A stretch of DNA of 64,000 nucleotides from Bacillota bacterium (lineage in GTDB: Bacteria; Bacillota; Clostridia; Christensenellales; Pumilibacteraceae): NCBI GenBank assembly GCA_009777485.1, contig WRLT01000002.1, positions 113,968 through 177,967 on the forward strand. The letters are read 5' to 3'. Of this stretch, positions 17,906 through 25,921 are shown one piece after another. Numbering within the stretch: the stretch's first letter is position 1; every line of letters begins with the position of its first letter. The notes under the pieces are model-generated. The model saw nothing but the letters and a program-made list of their open reading frames with translations. It searched no databases and was not told the DNA's origin. A program made the position numbers and the translations under genes.

Positions 17906-18319
17906 GTCAAGCCTTTGCTTTAACGCGTCTTGTAAAACCGAACTAAAATTGATATGCTGCTTTTCGGCAAGTTCACTCAACCAAAGCGGAATGGTAACAT
18001 TTTTGCGCACAGCCTTTTGCTTTGCGTCCAAAAGCTTTTGATACTCTTCCGTATCTACCGCAACCAACGTAGAAAACACGTTTTTATAAGTCCATTCTTC
18101 GGATTGCTGTATCGGCGTTATGCTTTTAATATCAGACGGCGCGGGAAGTTTTTCGCCGTTGGATAGGGCGTAGGTTATCACACAATGCAAAAAATCAACA
18201 GCCATATAATGCGCCTCTTGCAAAGTTTCTCCGCAAGTTCCGCACGGAAAATCGGGGAATAGCACCGAATAACCGCCCTCTGTTTCTTCGTAAAAAAATG
18301 CCGGATAAATATATCTCAT
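17897..18319 (-). CDS. hicB: HicB family antitoxin
   Basis: This 140-residue protein is the antitoxin of a type II HicAB pair. The N-terminal half is the partial RNase-H-like HicB fold (RYIYPAFFYEETEGGYSVLFPDFP, then CGETLQEA). The C-terminal half ends in a predicted DNA-binding segment (VTIPLWLSELAEKQHINFSSVLQDALKQRL) typical of HicB proteins that repress their own operon. The ATG at 18319 is chosen because GAGG lies 7 nt upstream; a GTG at 18325 is too close to it. It follows hicA by 9 nt. The palindrome in the hicA promoter is the likely operator. Confidence 0.9.
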   Translation of the reverse strand: MRYIYPAFFYEETEGGYSVLFPDFPCGTCGETLQEAHYMAVDFLHCVITYALSNGEKLPAPSDIKSITPIQQSEEWTYKNVFSTLVAVDTEEYQKLLDAKQKAVRKNVTIPLWLSELAEKQHINFSSVLQDALKQRLDLQ

Positions 18320-18328
18320 AACCACACC

Positions 18329-18511
18329 TCACTTTAAGCCCGCTTGTTTTAGAATGCTGTTTAACGTTCCTGGCTTAATGTCGCCCTTAGATTTAGGAAT
18401 AGTTACCTTACCTGTTTTTGTCGAATGGATATATTGACAATGAGAACCCTTAATCTCTTTTAATACCCACCCGTCTTGCAGGATAAGCTTTTCCAACTCT
18501 CTAAACGTCAT
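18329..18511 (-). CDS. hicA: HicA family toxin (mRNA interferase)
   Basis: This 60-residue double-stranded-RNA-binding-fold toxin cleaves mRNA. The catalytic His lies in the family motif GSHCQYIH, and the C-terminal KGDIKPGTLNSILKQAGL matches HicA. It is the first gene of the hicAB operon. The ATG has no SD but sits exactly 6 nt after a consensus TATAAT, so a leaderless message is likely; low translation of a toxin would fit. A short reading frame ends 2 nt before this start. Confidence 0.93.
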   Translation of the reverse strand: MTFRELEKLILQDGWVLKEIKGSHCQYIHSTKTGKVTIPKSKGDIKPGTLNSILKQAGLK

Positions 18512-18513
18512 AC

Positions 18514-18627
18514 TTATATTATATACGCATAATGCGCATTAGTCAAGCGTATAGCAAAAATTATTTTTGTTCGTCTAGGCGTGCTTTCGAAAAGCCTAAC
18601 ACTTGAAGCGGTTGGTTGGCGGTTCAT
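18514..18627 (-). CDS. Possible 37-residue upstream reading frame before hicA
   Basis: On the minus strand an ATG at 18627 follows a perfect AGGAG with 2 nt spacing after the motif and runs 37 codons (starting MNRQPTASSVRLFES, rich in Arg) to a TAA at 18516-18514, just 2 nt before the hicA ATG. The frame passes straight through the hicA promoter and operator. It could be a small gene, a coupling frame for longer transcripts, or chance coding of a conserved promoter region. I recognise no function, and confidence in it as a gene is low. Confidence 0.25.
   Translation of the reverse strand: MNRQPTASSVRLFESTPRRTKIIFAIRLTNAHYAYII
18518..18553 (-). promoter_or_regulatory. hicAB promoter with nested palindromic operator
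   Basis: On the minus strand TTGACT (18546-18541) and TATAAT (18523-18518) are spaced by 17 nt. The spacer holds a perfect palindrome TAATGCGCATTA (18530-18541), flanked by a second inverted pair, TATACGC (18522-18528) and GCGTATA (18547-18553). This is the expected place for HicB autorepression. Confidence 0.7.
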
Positions 18628-18713
18628 TTCTCCTCTTTGCCGCAATTATTGCACACATTAAAAGCGGCAAAGCTCCCTTTGAACGGCGGCGCGGAAGTTT
18701 TTCCGCCTGCCGT

Positions 18714-19958
18714 TTATAGTTTATCCAACGCTAATACGGCGGCGTAGTAGATGTCAAACAGCTTTTCAAAATCAACTGTACGCATGCGTTCATCCGCGTT
18801 ATGAATATTTGCGGCGGTATCAGGATGTAGCGGACCGAACGCCGCCGTGTTGGGCAAATGCCGCGCATATGTTCCGCCGCCTGTTTGTACGGGCGGCAAT
18901 TCTTTTTTAACCGCCGTGTTATACACGCCCGACAGCGCGGTAATCAGCTTACTAGCAGGGTCTATATACAAGTTGGGTGCGTAATACAGCACCTCAACAT
19001 CTGCATTAAGCTTTTTACGTAATGCGTCCAAAATCCAGGTTTTATCGGTGCATAGCGGCAAACGCAAATCTAGCGTTAAGTATAACGCGCCGTCAGAAAA
19101 TTCTCCCTTAGTAAGTGCTACGGAAAGCGCGCCCGATTTTTCGTCTGCGCAGGCTATACCCAACACTTTTGCCGCGTCCTTTCTGCACAGCGCACCGTAG
19201 ATTTTTTTGCACGGGGCAAACGGGCTTAACCGTTTAAACAATTTCCATGCCGCATTATCGGTGTTTTCGGGCGACATCGCGTGCCCCGCCGTGCCGAAAA
19301 ATCTTAAAATTTCGCCGTTAGCAAGCATTGCGCGCGCATAATCGGGTATTACGTTTGCGCTTTCGCCAAAATGCAAGTCAGCAACCTCTTTAACAAAAGT
19401 TTCGTCCGCCGCTATTTTCAGACGCACCTGCAAAATGCCTTTTTCGCTGTATATTACAGGAAACTCCGCATCGGGCGTAAAGCCGTATACAGGAAGCTTT
19501 TGAGTTTTAACATAGTGCGCCATGCACGCGCCCCCCGTTTCTTCGTTACAGCCTGCTATAAGGCGGATGCGCCGCTTTAAAACTGTACCCTCATCGCGCA
19601 ATTTTTTTAATACATGCAGCAGCACCGTCAACGGGCCTTTGTTGTCTACTACGCCGCGCCCCCATAAAAAGCCGTCCTTTTGGGTTAATGCAAACGGCGG
19701 AACACTCCACGCTTTTTGCGGGGCGGGAACTACGTCTAAATGGCATAATACGGCGTTCATTTCCTCAGCTTGGCCGTATTCGGCAAAACCGCAATAGCCG
19801 TCTATATCCGCAGCCGTTAAGCCGTATGCGTTCGCCTTATCCAAAAATAAATCCAGCGCGGCGCGGCAGTCCGCCCCGAACGGCGCGTTTGGTAAAGGCG
19901 CGTTTTCCACACTTTCAATCTGTATAAATTCAGCTAAATCGTCTACTATTTTCTGCAT
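18714..19958 (-). CDS. M20 family dipeptidase (PepV/Sapep-like)
   Basis: This 414-residue dinuclear zinc peptidase of family M20 probably cleaves dipeptides in the cytoplasm. The metal-binding motifs are in order: HLDVVP, GRGVVDNKGP with the bridging Asp, NEETGG with the catalytic Glu, and TPDAEFPVIYSEKG. The last motif, with the insert that follows, is typical of PepV-like enzymes. The C-terminal GGGTYARHLPN carries the conserved Gly-Thr-Tyr segment. The SD AGAGG precedes the ATG. It is divergent from gltX, with a D-family hairpin and a family A repeat in between. Confidence 0.9.
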   Translation of the reverse strand: MQKIVDDLAEFIQIESVENAPLPNAPFGADCRAALDLFLDKANAYGLTAADIDGYCGFAEYGQAEEMNAVLCHLDVVPAPQKAWSVPPFALTQKDGFLWGRGVVDNKGPLTVLLHVLKKLRDEGTVLKRRIRLIAGCNEETGGACMAHYVKTQKLPVYGFTPDAEFPVIYSEKGILQVRLKIAADETFVKEVADLHFGESANVIPDYARAMLANGEILRFFGTAGHAMSPENTDNAAWKLFKRLSPFAPCKKIYGALCRKDAAKVLGIACADEKSGALSVALTKGEFSDGALYLTLDLRLPLCTDKTWILDALRKKLNADVEVLYYAPNLYIDPASKLITALSGVYNTAVKKELPPVQTGGGTYARHLPNTAAFGPLHPDTAANIHNADERMRTVDFEKLFDIYYAAVLALDKL

Positions 19959-19996
19959 AAAAACCTCTTGCTTTGGGCGCGTATTTTGTGTATACT

Positions 19997-20129
19997 GGGG
20001 GTGAGGGCAAAAATACGGTTGATCCGCGCTACGCTTGCCTTTTTTGCACGTTTGCGTACATCAAGGTACGCGGCACGCGCAAAAAAGTCAACTGTTGCGC
20101 GGCTGAACCGCATTTTTGCCCTCACCCCC
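19997..20129. repeat. Family D nested hairpin, copy 1
   Basis: Outer arms of 24 nt (19997-20020 with 20106-20129) pair with a single mismatch. Inside lie CTACGCTTGCC, a second inverted repeat (20040-20059 with 20066-20086) closing on GTAC-ATCAAG-GTAC, and CAACTGTTGCG. It has the same design as 35596-35723 and 55758-55885. Confidence 0.75.
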
Positions 20130-20135
20130 GCAAAC

Positions 20136-20170
20136 CTCCATTCTCCATTCTCCATTTTCCATTCTCCATT
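20136..20170. repeat. Family A dispersed repeat, half copy
   Basis: Tandem CTCCATT / TTCTCCATT units form one arm only. It directly abuts the D hairpin. Confidence 0.65.
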
Positions 20171-20240
20171 ACTAAATCATACGTTATTTTGTCGCCGCCG
20201 TCAATTAAAATTATGCGCACAAAAGGGAGGCTAATTCAAT

Positions 20241-21644
20241 ATGGTAAGAACACGCTTTGCACCGTCGCCGACGGGATACCTGCACATAGGCGGTCTGCGT
20301 ACCGCACTGTATGCGTATTTGTTTGCAAAAGCAAACGGCGGAAAATTTATTTTGCGTATCGAGGATACCGACGTAAACCGCGAGGTTGAGGGCGCAAAGA
20401 AAATTATTTACCGCACCTTAAAAGACGCAGGGCTTGTATACGACGAGGGCCCCGATGTAGGCGGCGAATTCGGGCCGTACATTCAAAGCCAGCGCAAGGA
20501 TTTGTATCTAACTTACGCAAAACAGCTTATAGCTAACGGCGGCGCGTATTACTGCTTTTGCGGCAATACGCAGCGCGACAAAACTTCGCCCGTAAAGTAT
20601 AATAAACACTGCGCTAAGCTTTCGCAAAAGGAGGCTGCGCGGCGCGTCGCGGCGGGCGAGCCGTACGTGATTCGGCAAAACGTCCCCCTTACGGGCGCGG
20701 GCGTATACACCGATACGGTGTTCGGCGAAATTAAGGTAGAATATAAGGATTTATCAGACGGCGTTTTAATTAAATCGGACGGCATGCCTACCTACAACTT
20801 CGCCAACGTAATAGACGATTATTTAATGAACATAAATTACGTAATACGCGGCGTAGAATATCTAGACCAAACCGCGCTGTATAATCTGATTTATCAAGGC
20901 TTAGGGTGGAAAATCCCGCACTATATTCATTTGCAACCGATTATGCGCGACGCGCAAAACAAGCTGTCTAAGCGGCACGGCGACGCCTCCTACGAGGATT
21001 TTATTCAAAAAGGCTACTTAGGCGAGGCGATTGTCAACTACATCGCGCTGCTAGGGTGGTGCCCCAAAGACCACCGCGAAAAACTAAGCTTAGCCGAAAT
21101 GATTCAAGCGTTCTCCACAGACGGGCTTAGTAAATCCTGTTCGATTTTCGACGAAGATAAAATGCGTTGGCTTAACGCGCAATATATCCGCGAATTAAGT
21201 TCAAGCGAATTTTACCGCCGCGCGCTGCCGTTTTTACAGCAAACGCCGCACTTAGCAGGCTACGATTTGCAGTACGCGGCAGAACTGCTGCACGCCCGCT
21301 GCGAGGTTTTAAGCGATGTTCACAAGCTTACCGGGTTTTTAAGCGGCTTTGACAATTTTAATACCGATTTATTTATCAGCGAAAAATGGAAAACCGATAA
21401 GGCCGCCGCCAAAGCCCTATTGCCCGAACTCATCGCTCTTACCCAAACAAGCTTTGATAACCTCTCAAACGCGCTTGCGGATTTCAGCGTACAAAAAGGC
21501 CTTAAAAAAGGCGCGGTACTGCTAATCTACCGTATCGCCATAACGGGCGCGCAAATTACCCCCGGCGGCGCAGCCGAAATCGCCAACCTACTAGGCAAAC
21601 AAAACTGCCTCTCCCGCCTTACCTCCACCCTAAACAGACTATAA
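20241..21644 (+). CDS. gltX: Glutamyl-tRNA synthetase
   Basis: This class I aminoacyl-tRNA synthetase of 467 residues charges tRNA-Glu. The HIGH-type motif appears in RFAPSPTGYLHIGGLRTALY at residues 5-24, and the KMSKS-type loop as KLSKRHG near residue 240. The C-terminal anticodon-binding region is complete, and the length is normal for the non-discriminating or discriminating bacterial enzyme. Which type it is cannot be told from sequence alone, since no glnS or gatCAB is in the window. A strong SD (AAAGGGAGG) precedes the ATG. Confidence 0.97.
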   Translation: MVRTRFAPSPTGYLHIGGLRTALYAYLFAKANGGKFILRIEDTDVNREVEGAKKIIYRTLKDAGLVYDEGPDVGGEFGPYIQSQRKDLYLTYAKQLIANGGAYYCFCGNTQRDKTSPVKYNKHCAKLSQKEAARRVAAGEPYVIRQNVPLTGAGVYTDTVFGEIKVEYKDLSDGVLIKSDGMPTYNFANVIDDYLMNINYVIRGVEYLDQTALYNLIYQGLGWKIPHYIHLQPIMRDAQNKLSKRHGDASYEDFIQKGYLGEAIVNYIALLGWCPKDHREKLSLAEMIQAFSTDGLSKSCSIFDEDKMRWLNAQYIRELSSSEFYRRALPFLQQTPHLAGYDLQYAAELLHARCEVLSDVHKLTGFLSGFDNFNTDLFISEKWKTDKAAAKALLPELIALTQTSFDNLSNALADFSVQKGLKKGAVLLIYRIAITGAQITPGGAAEIANLLGKQNCLSRLTSTLNRL

Positions 21645-21652
21645 AAAGAAAC

Positions 21653-21681
21653 TTGACATTTTTATTAAAAGGGGATATAAT
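21653..21681 (+). promoter_or_regulatory. Promoter of the BspA-like lipoprotein
   Basis: TTGACA (21653-21658) and TATAAT (21676-21681) are spaced by 17 nt, a full consensus. It starts 9 nt after the gltX stop. Confidence 0.85.
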
Positions 21682-21724
21682 AGCAGTATAGAGGTTGCAA
21701 AAGTCGCAAACAAGAGGTGATGAT

Positions 21725-23314
21725 GTGAAAAAGAAGTTCTTAAAAGCTTTATACGCGCTGTTACTTATTTTTGCGTGCATGCTTGCGTTTGCCGCGTGTA
21801 CCGTGCGCTTCTACCCCGGCGGCGAGGGCGAAGACGAAGATGAAAATCCGATTATCCGATTTTCGGTTATTGTAGAACACGGTACGGTAAACGGTCAATT
21901 AGGCGGCTTGTTTGAACAAGGTACACAAGTTACCCTAGCCGCGCAAATTCCTGCATATTCAGAATTTGAAGCATGGTACGAGGGCGAAACCGAATTCAGC
22001 ACCGTAAACCCGTTACTTTTAACGGTAGAAAGAAGCATTACCCTAACCGCGCGGTTTACAGACGCCGTTTTGCCCGAATGCGAACACGAGTGGGGCGCTT
22101 GGACGCTTACAGTTCCTGCCGGACCTAACATAAATGCGGCCGAAAGCAGAACGTGCGCAAACTGCGGTGCAATAGAAACGCGCTTTGCAGGCCACGCCTA
22201 CGGCACGGAAGGATTAAGCTATACGGCGATTAAAAACGGCACCGAATACAGCGTAGCAAAAGGCACGGTCGAATACGGCGATGTGTTTATTCCGTTTAAT
22301 TACAACGGATTGCCCGTAACCGAAATAGAGGAATGGACGTTTTTTAATACGGGAATTTCCAGCGTATTTATTTCGGCAAATGTGCAATCTATCGGAGAGG
22401 GCGCGTTTAGCAGCTGCGCGTATTTGATATCGCTGACGATTGCCCAAAACAGCCGTTTAGAAACCATCGGCGAGGGCGCGTTTTTATTGTCGGGCATATT
22501 CGACGTTTCTGTTCCCGCAAGCGTGGTTAGTATCGGCCGCCAAGCGTTTGCGGACTGCATAAATTTAGGCAGCCTTACTTTTCAAAGCGGCAGTCTTTTA
22601 AAAACCATAGGCAACAGCGCGTTTAGAAACAGTAGCAGTCTTGCGGGCGCAGTACAAATTCCGCCCTCTGTAACCGCCATAGGAAACAACGCGTTTTTCG
22701 GCTGTGCAGGCCTTAACATTTCCTTTGCGGCAAACAGCCAACTGCAAACTATCGGGCATAGCGCGTTTCGCGGCGTTACGGGCACGGCTAGCCTGCACAT
22801 TCCGTCCAGTGTAACCGATATAGGCAACAGTGCGTTTTTCAGCTGTACTAATTTAACCGGAGTAACCTTTGCGGCAAACAGTCAGCTGCAAACACTCGGC
22901 AACAGCGCGTTTAGAAACTCAGGGTTAACCCAAATAGAACTTCCCATCGGAATAACCCAAATAGGAAGCGGCGTTTTCCAAGGCTGCGAAAGATTAACCG
23001 CTGTTTCCTTTGGCGGAGTAATTGTTTCCATAGGCAATAACGCGTTTCGGGATTCGGGGCTTACCAACATAGAAATTCCGACTAGTGTAACCGCTATCGG
23101 CGCAGGCGCGTTTTTCGGCTGTACTAAAATAGCATTTTTAGAAATACCCGATAGCGTAACCGCTATCGGGTATGAGGCGTTTTTCGGATGGCTTGCAACC
23201 CAAACCATATCGGTGTTAGGACACGCAAGTCAAGGCGACGCCGACAACGCATTCGACGGCTACCTTTGGCGGAATAACAGCGCGGCGATGATTTTGTATA
23301 ATTCAGGCGATTAA
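21725..23314 (+). CDS. BspA-like leucine-rich-repeat surface lipoprotein
   Basis: This 529-residue lipoprotein starts at GTG 21725, with AGAGGTGAT upstream. It has a signal peptide and lipid-attachment Cys25 in LAFAAC. Residues 50-110 resemble an InlB-type B-repeat (VEHGTVNGQLGGLFEQGTQVTLAA). A short module with C-H-W...C-NC spacing (near 120-150) follows. The rest is about a dozen BspA-type LRR_5 repeats with the pattern SVTAIGNNAFFGCAGL. Such repeats bind host or matrix proteins in gut and oral bacteria; the ligand here is unknown. It has its own consensus promoter and is convergent with the following lipoprotein gene. Confidence 0.9.
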   Translation: MKKKFLKALYALLLIFACMLAFAACTVRFYPGGEGEDEDENPIIRFSVIVEHGTVNGQLGGLFEQGTQVTLAAQIPAYSEFEAWYEGETEFSTVNPLLLTVERSITLTARFTDAVLPECEHEWGAWTLTVPAGPNINAAESRTCANCGAIETRFAGHAYGTEGLSYTAIKNGTEYSVAKGTVEYGDVFIPFNYNGLPVTEIEEWTFFNTGISSVFISANVQSIGEGAFSSCAYLISLTIAQNSRLETIGEGAFLLSGIFDVSVPASVVSIGRQAFADCINLGSLTFQSGSLLKTIGNSAFRNSSSLAGAVQIPPSVTAIGNNAFFGCAGLNISFAANSQLQTIGHSAFRGVTGTASLHIPSSVTDIGNSAFFSCTNLTGVTFAANSQLQTLGNSAFRNSGLTQIELPIGITQIGSGVFQGCERLTAVSFGGVIVSIGNNAFRDSGLTNIEIPTSVTAIGAGAFFGCTKIAFLEIPDSVTAIGYEAFFGWLATQTISVLGHASQGDADNAFDGYLWRNNSAAMILYNSGD

Positions 23315-23331
23315 ATCATTTCCAGTCTAAT

Positions 23332-24387
23332 CTACGCGCCTCTGCGGGTAGAGTAATCCGAAAGGGTATACACATAACGCAATTCGGGGTTTCGGTTGCT
23401 ATCATAAACAATATATTCGTACTTAACTATCAGCTTAGAGGTGTTGTAGCTGCGGTTGAATTGAACGGAAGGGTCTGTAATGTAAAACACGTGCGGCGGA
23501 CCTGATTGTTCCGCTTGAATCGAAAGCCCCACCACTAAACACAGTATTTCACGAGGGTCAGCGGCCTCTACTTCTTCGCCGTCGTCTTCGGTTTCAACGT
23601 CATCTTCTTCGGGTTCGGGCAAATATTCGTCTATAAACGCGCCCAGCTTAATTTTTTCATGCGCAGTGGCAACCGCCGCCACCATCGGCAGCGCGCCGTA
23701 TTTTTCGCCCGCCGCCCATTGAGCGTATTGATTTACGGGATTGTTTAGCGAAAAAGACATCTGCGCGCCCAACTGCATGTTTCTAAACGCACGCAAAACA
23801 TACCACAGCTGTTCGTTATCAAACAAGCCGCCCTCAATCGAGAATTCACGTTCGGCTAAATAGCCCTCCGCGCTTTCGTTTTCTTTGCCGAAACGCACGG
23901 TGGATTTGTGCGTGGAATAATTTGCGGCAGCAAAATAGCTGTCGTTGCGCGCCGCGCCGTTTACGGTGCGCGAGGCCAAATTAACCGTTTTTTCGGACGA
24001 TACAGGCGCAAGATTGCCCGTATTAAATAATACACTGCTGATAATGGTGTCAGACTTTCCTCTGTTTACGCCCGCGCCTTCGGTATCTTGCCAGCTGATT
24101 GAAAAATCGGTGCTTACGGCGGCGCGGTTAGCACCTGCCGCGCCAGAGGTAGATAAAATATGCGTCATTTGTCCCGACGCCAAAGGTTCGTCCGCGTTTT
24201 TATAACTGCCGTCCTCCGCTTTTACTTGTTGAAAAACTTCTACGGTGTATTCTTTTCTTTCATACGCGTTACTAGGCGTACCCCAAGGTTTTTCGCGGTC
24301 AAACGGTTCAGCCGCCGCGCCGCCTCCGCAGCCAGAGGCCGCCAGAGCTAACATTACGCTAATTACAACAAGTACAATTTTTTTCAT
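23332..24387 (-). CDS. Lipoprotein of unknown function
   Basis: The ATG at 24387 (MKKIVLVV) gives 351 residues, with the lipobox AASGC and lipid Cys20; the SD-like AAAGG lies upstream. The mature part is soluble and mostly beta-like, with an acidic insert (EPEEDDVETEDDGEEVE, near residue 275) that may be a flexible linker. The sequence mentions no catalytic motif that I recognise. It has its own promoter, divergent from the kinase gene, and could share regulation with it. The name is left open. Confidence 0.75.
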   Translation of the reverse strand: MKKIVLVVISVMLALAASGCGGGAAAEPFDREKPWGTPSNAYERKEYTVEVFQQVKAEDGSYKNADEPLASGQMTHILSTSGAAGANRAAVSTDFSISWQDTEGAGVNRGKSDTIISSVLFNTGNLAPVSSEKTVNLASRTVNGAARNDSYFAAANYSTHKSTVRFGKENESAEGYLAEREFSIEGGLFDNEQLWYVLRAFRNMQLGAQMSFSLNNPVNQYAQWAAGEKYGALPMVAAVATAHEKIKLGAFIDEYLPEPEEDDVETEDDGEEVEAADPREILCLVVGLSIQAEQSGPPHVFYITDPSVQFNRSYNTSKLIVKYEYIVYDSNRNPELRYVYTLSDYSTRRGA

Positions 24388-24449
24388 TACGGTTACCTTT
24401 TTCGCACGAAACACACGAAAGCATTTTATTTTTTTAAAGCATCTATAAA

Positions 24450-24478
24450 AAGATACAACCTTTTAAATAATTTGTCAA
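24450..24478 (-). promoter_or_regulatory. Promoter of the orphan lipoprotein gene
   Basis: On the minus strand TTGACA (24478-24473) and TATCTT (24455-24450) are spaced by 17 nt. Confidence 0.65.
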
Positions 24479-24535
24479 CTGTTCTGTGCTACCCAAATTT
24501 GCCGCGTAAGCGCGTAAATTGTAAGTTTGTCTTTC

Positions 24536-24565
24536 TTGACAGACGCCGCTTTTATATGGTACAAT
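24536..24565 (+). promoter_or_regulatory. Promoter of the histidine kinase gene, short-leader type
   Basis: TTGACA (24536-24541) and TACAAT (24560-24565) are spaced by 18 nt. The ATG at 24578 is 12 nt after the -10 box, leaving a leader of about 6 nt without SD. Confidence 0.75.
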
Positions 24566-24577
24566 AAAACCGTTACG

Positions 24578-25795
24578 ATGCAAGAAACTAATTTATCCAA
24601 TTCAACCGTTCCGCAGCCCGAAAAAAAAGAGGCAGTAGAGGAAACTCTGCGCGAGTTAAAAGCGGAAAAAAAGCAGCGGGAGGCAAACGCAAAAAAACGC
24701 GGCGCACGCCGATTTTTTAAAGCACTTTTATGGCCGTTTACCGCGCCGTTCCGCCTGCTTAAAAAAATCCGCGTGCCGCTTACGGTTAAAATGCTGCTAA
24801 TTTTTTCGGTATTCTTTTCGGCAATCTTAGTAGGCTTTACGATTTTTATCGTGTATTCGGTAGCCAATCATTTAGCGGGAGATTCCGCCGAATACATGTC
24901 GCGCCTGATATCCACCAGTGCAATCATCGTTTCGGCGTCTATCATCACTTTTACCGCGCTGACGGGCGTAATTTCCAGTTTAATCTTAAACCCTATCCGC
25001 CGCATCACCAAAGGCATAGACGACATTACAGCAGAGGATTTATCTAAGCGTTTAGAGGCCGTAGACACGCAAGACGAGCTTATGGAGCTAACCAACCGCA
25101 TCAACGGCATGCTAGATAACATAGAAGAAACTTTCCGCCGTCAAGAAAATTTTGTAGCGGACGCCAGCCACGAGCTAAAAACCCCTCTTGCGGTAATCAG
25201 CGGCTACGTAAACCTGCTAAAACGATGGGGCGCGAAAGACGAAAACATCTTAGGCGAGGCAATCGAGGCAATTCACCGCGAGGCCGAAAATATGCGGCGC
25301 ATGGTAGAACAGCTGCTGCTGTTGGCGCGTATCGGCGCGATTAGCATGAATGTAACCTCTTTTTGCGCCGACGAGGTTTTGCGCGAAACGGTAGAGGGCT
25401 ACGTTTTAACGGAAGGGCGGCATATCGAATACGAGGGCGGCGAGCGGGCAACGCTGGAAACCGATAAAAATTTACTTATCGAGTTGGTACGCATTTTAAT
25501 AAACAACGCCCTCAAATATTCGCCTGTCGAAAGCACCGTGCAGGTTAAAAGCGTTTTGCAAGACGAAACGTTTACCATCTCCGTAACCGATAACGGCGCA
25601 GGCATTTCAGAGGCCGACATTCCGCACATATTCGACCGCTTTTACCGCTGCGATAAGGTGCGCGGCAGAGAATCGGGCGGCACAGGCTTAGGCCTCACCA
25701 TAGCCAAATCCATTGTAGAAACCTTAGGCGGCAAAATAGAAGTAAACAGCGTACTGGGAGAGGGTTCTGTCTTTACCGTACAACTACATCTTTAG
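24578..25795 (+). CDS. Sensor histidine kinase, ArlS-like
   Basis: This 405-residue membrane kinase phosphorylates a response regulator. The ATG at 24578 is used because the frame further upstream overlaps the promoter. A charged N-terminal tail of about 65 residues precedes TM1 (about 70-96); TM2 is near 113-137, so the outside loop is only about 15 residues and ligand sensing there is unlikely. A HAMP domain, the HisKA box with phospho-acceptor His198 (ADASHELKTPL), then the ATPase N box (ILINNALKYSP), G1 (DNGAGI) and G2 (GTGLGLTI) follow. The adjacent gene is ftsH, not a regulator; the ArlR-like regulator at 8685 is the likely partner. Confidence 0.92.
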   Translation: MQETNLSNSTVPQPEKKEAVEETLRELKAEKKQREANAKKRGARRFFKALLWPFTAPFRLLKKIRVPLTVKMLLIFSVFFSAILVGFTIFIVYSVANHLAGDSAEYMSRLISTSAIIVSASIITFTALTGVISSLILNPIRRITKGIDDITAEDLSKRLEAVDTQDELMELTNRINGMLDNIEETFRRQENFVADASHELKTPLAVISGYVNLLKRWGAKDENILGEAIEAIHREAENMRRMVEQLLLLARIGAISMNVTSFCADEVLRETVEGYVLTEGRHIEYEGGERATLETDKNLLIELVRILINNALKYSPVESTVQVKSVLQDETFTISVTDNGAGISEADIPHIFDRFYRCDKVRGRESGGTGLGLTIAKSIVETLGGKIEVNSVLGEGSVFTVQLHL

Positions 25796-25857
25796 CGAAT
25801 AGAACTTTTTGCGTAGAAATAATTAGGTAGAAATATTAAAGTTTCTGTTTCATTTGC

Positions 25858-25887
25858 TTGATTATTTGCAAGGGGATGTGATATACT
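25858..25887 (+). promoter_or_regulatory. Promoter of ftsH
   Basis: TTGATT (25858-25863) and TATACT (25882-25887) are spaced by 18 nt. The SD CGGAGG is downstream. Confidence 0.6.
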
Positions 25888-25921
25888 AACGGAGTATCGG
25901 TAAAATCCGGAGGTAGTTTTT

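Noticed and set aside
19997..20129. D hairpin as a tRNA or known riboswitch
   Set aside because: No cloverleaf, anticodon or acceptor end; the outer arms vary between copies, and it occurs in unrelated contexts including convergent gaps.
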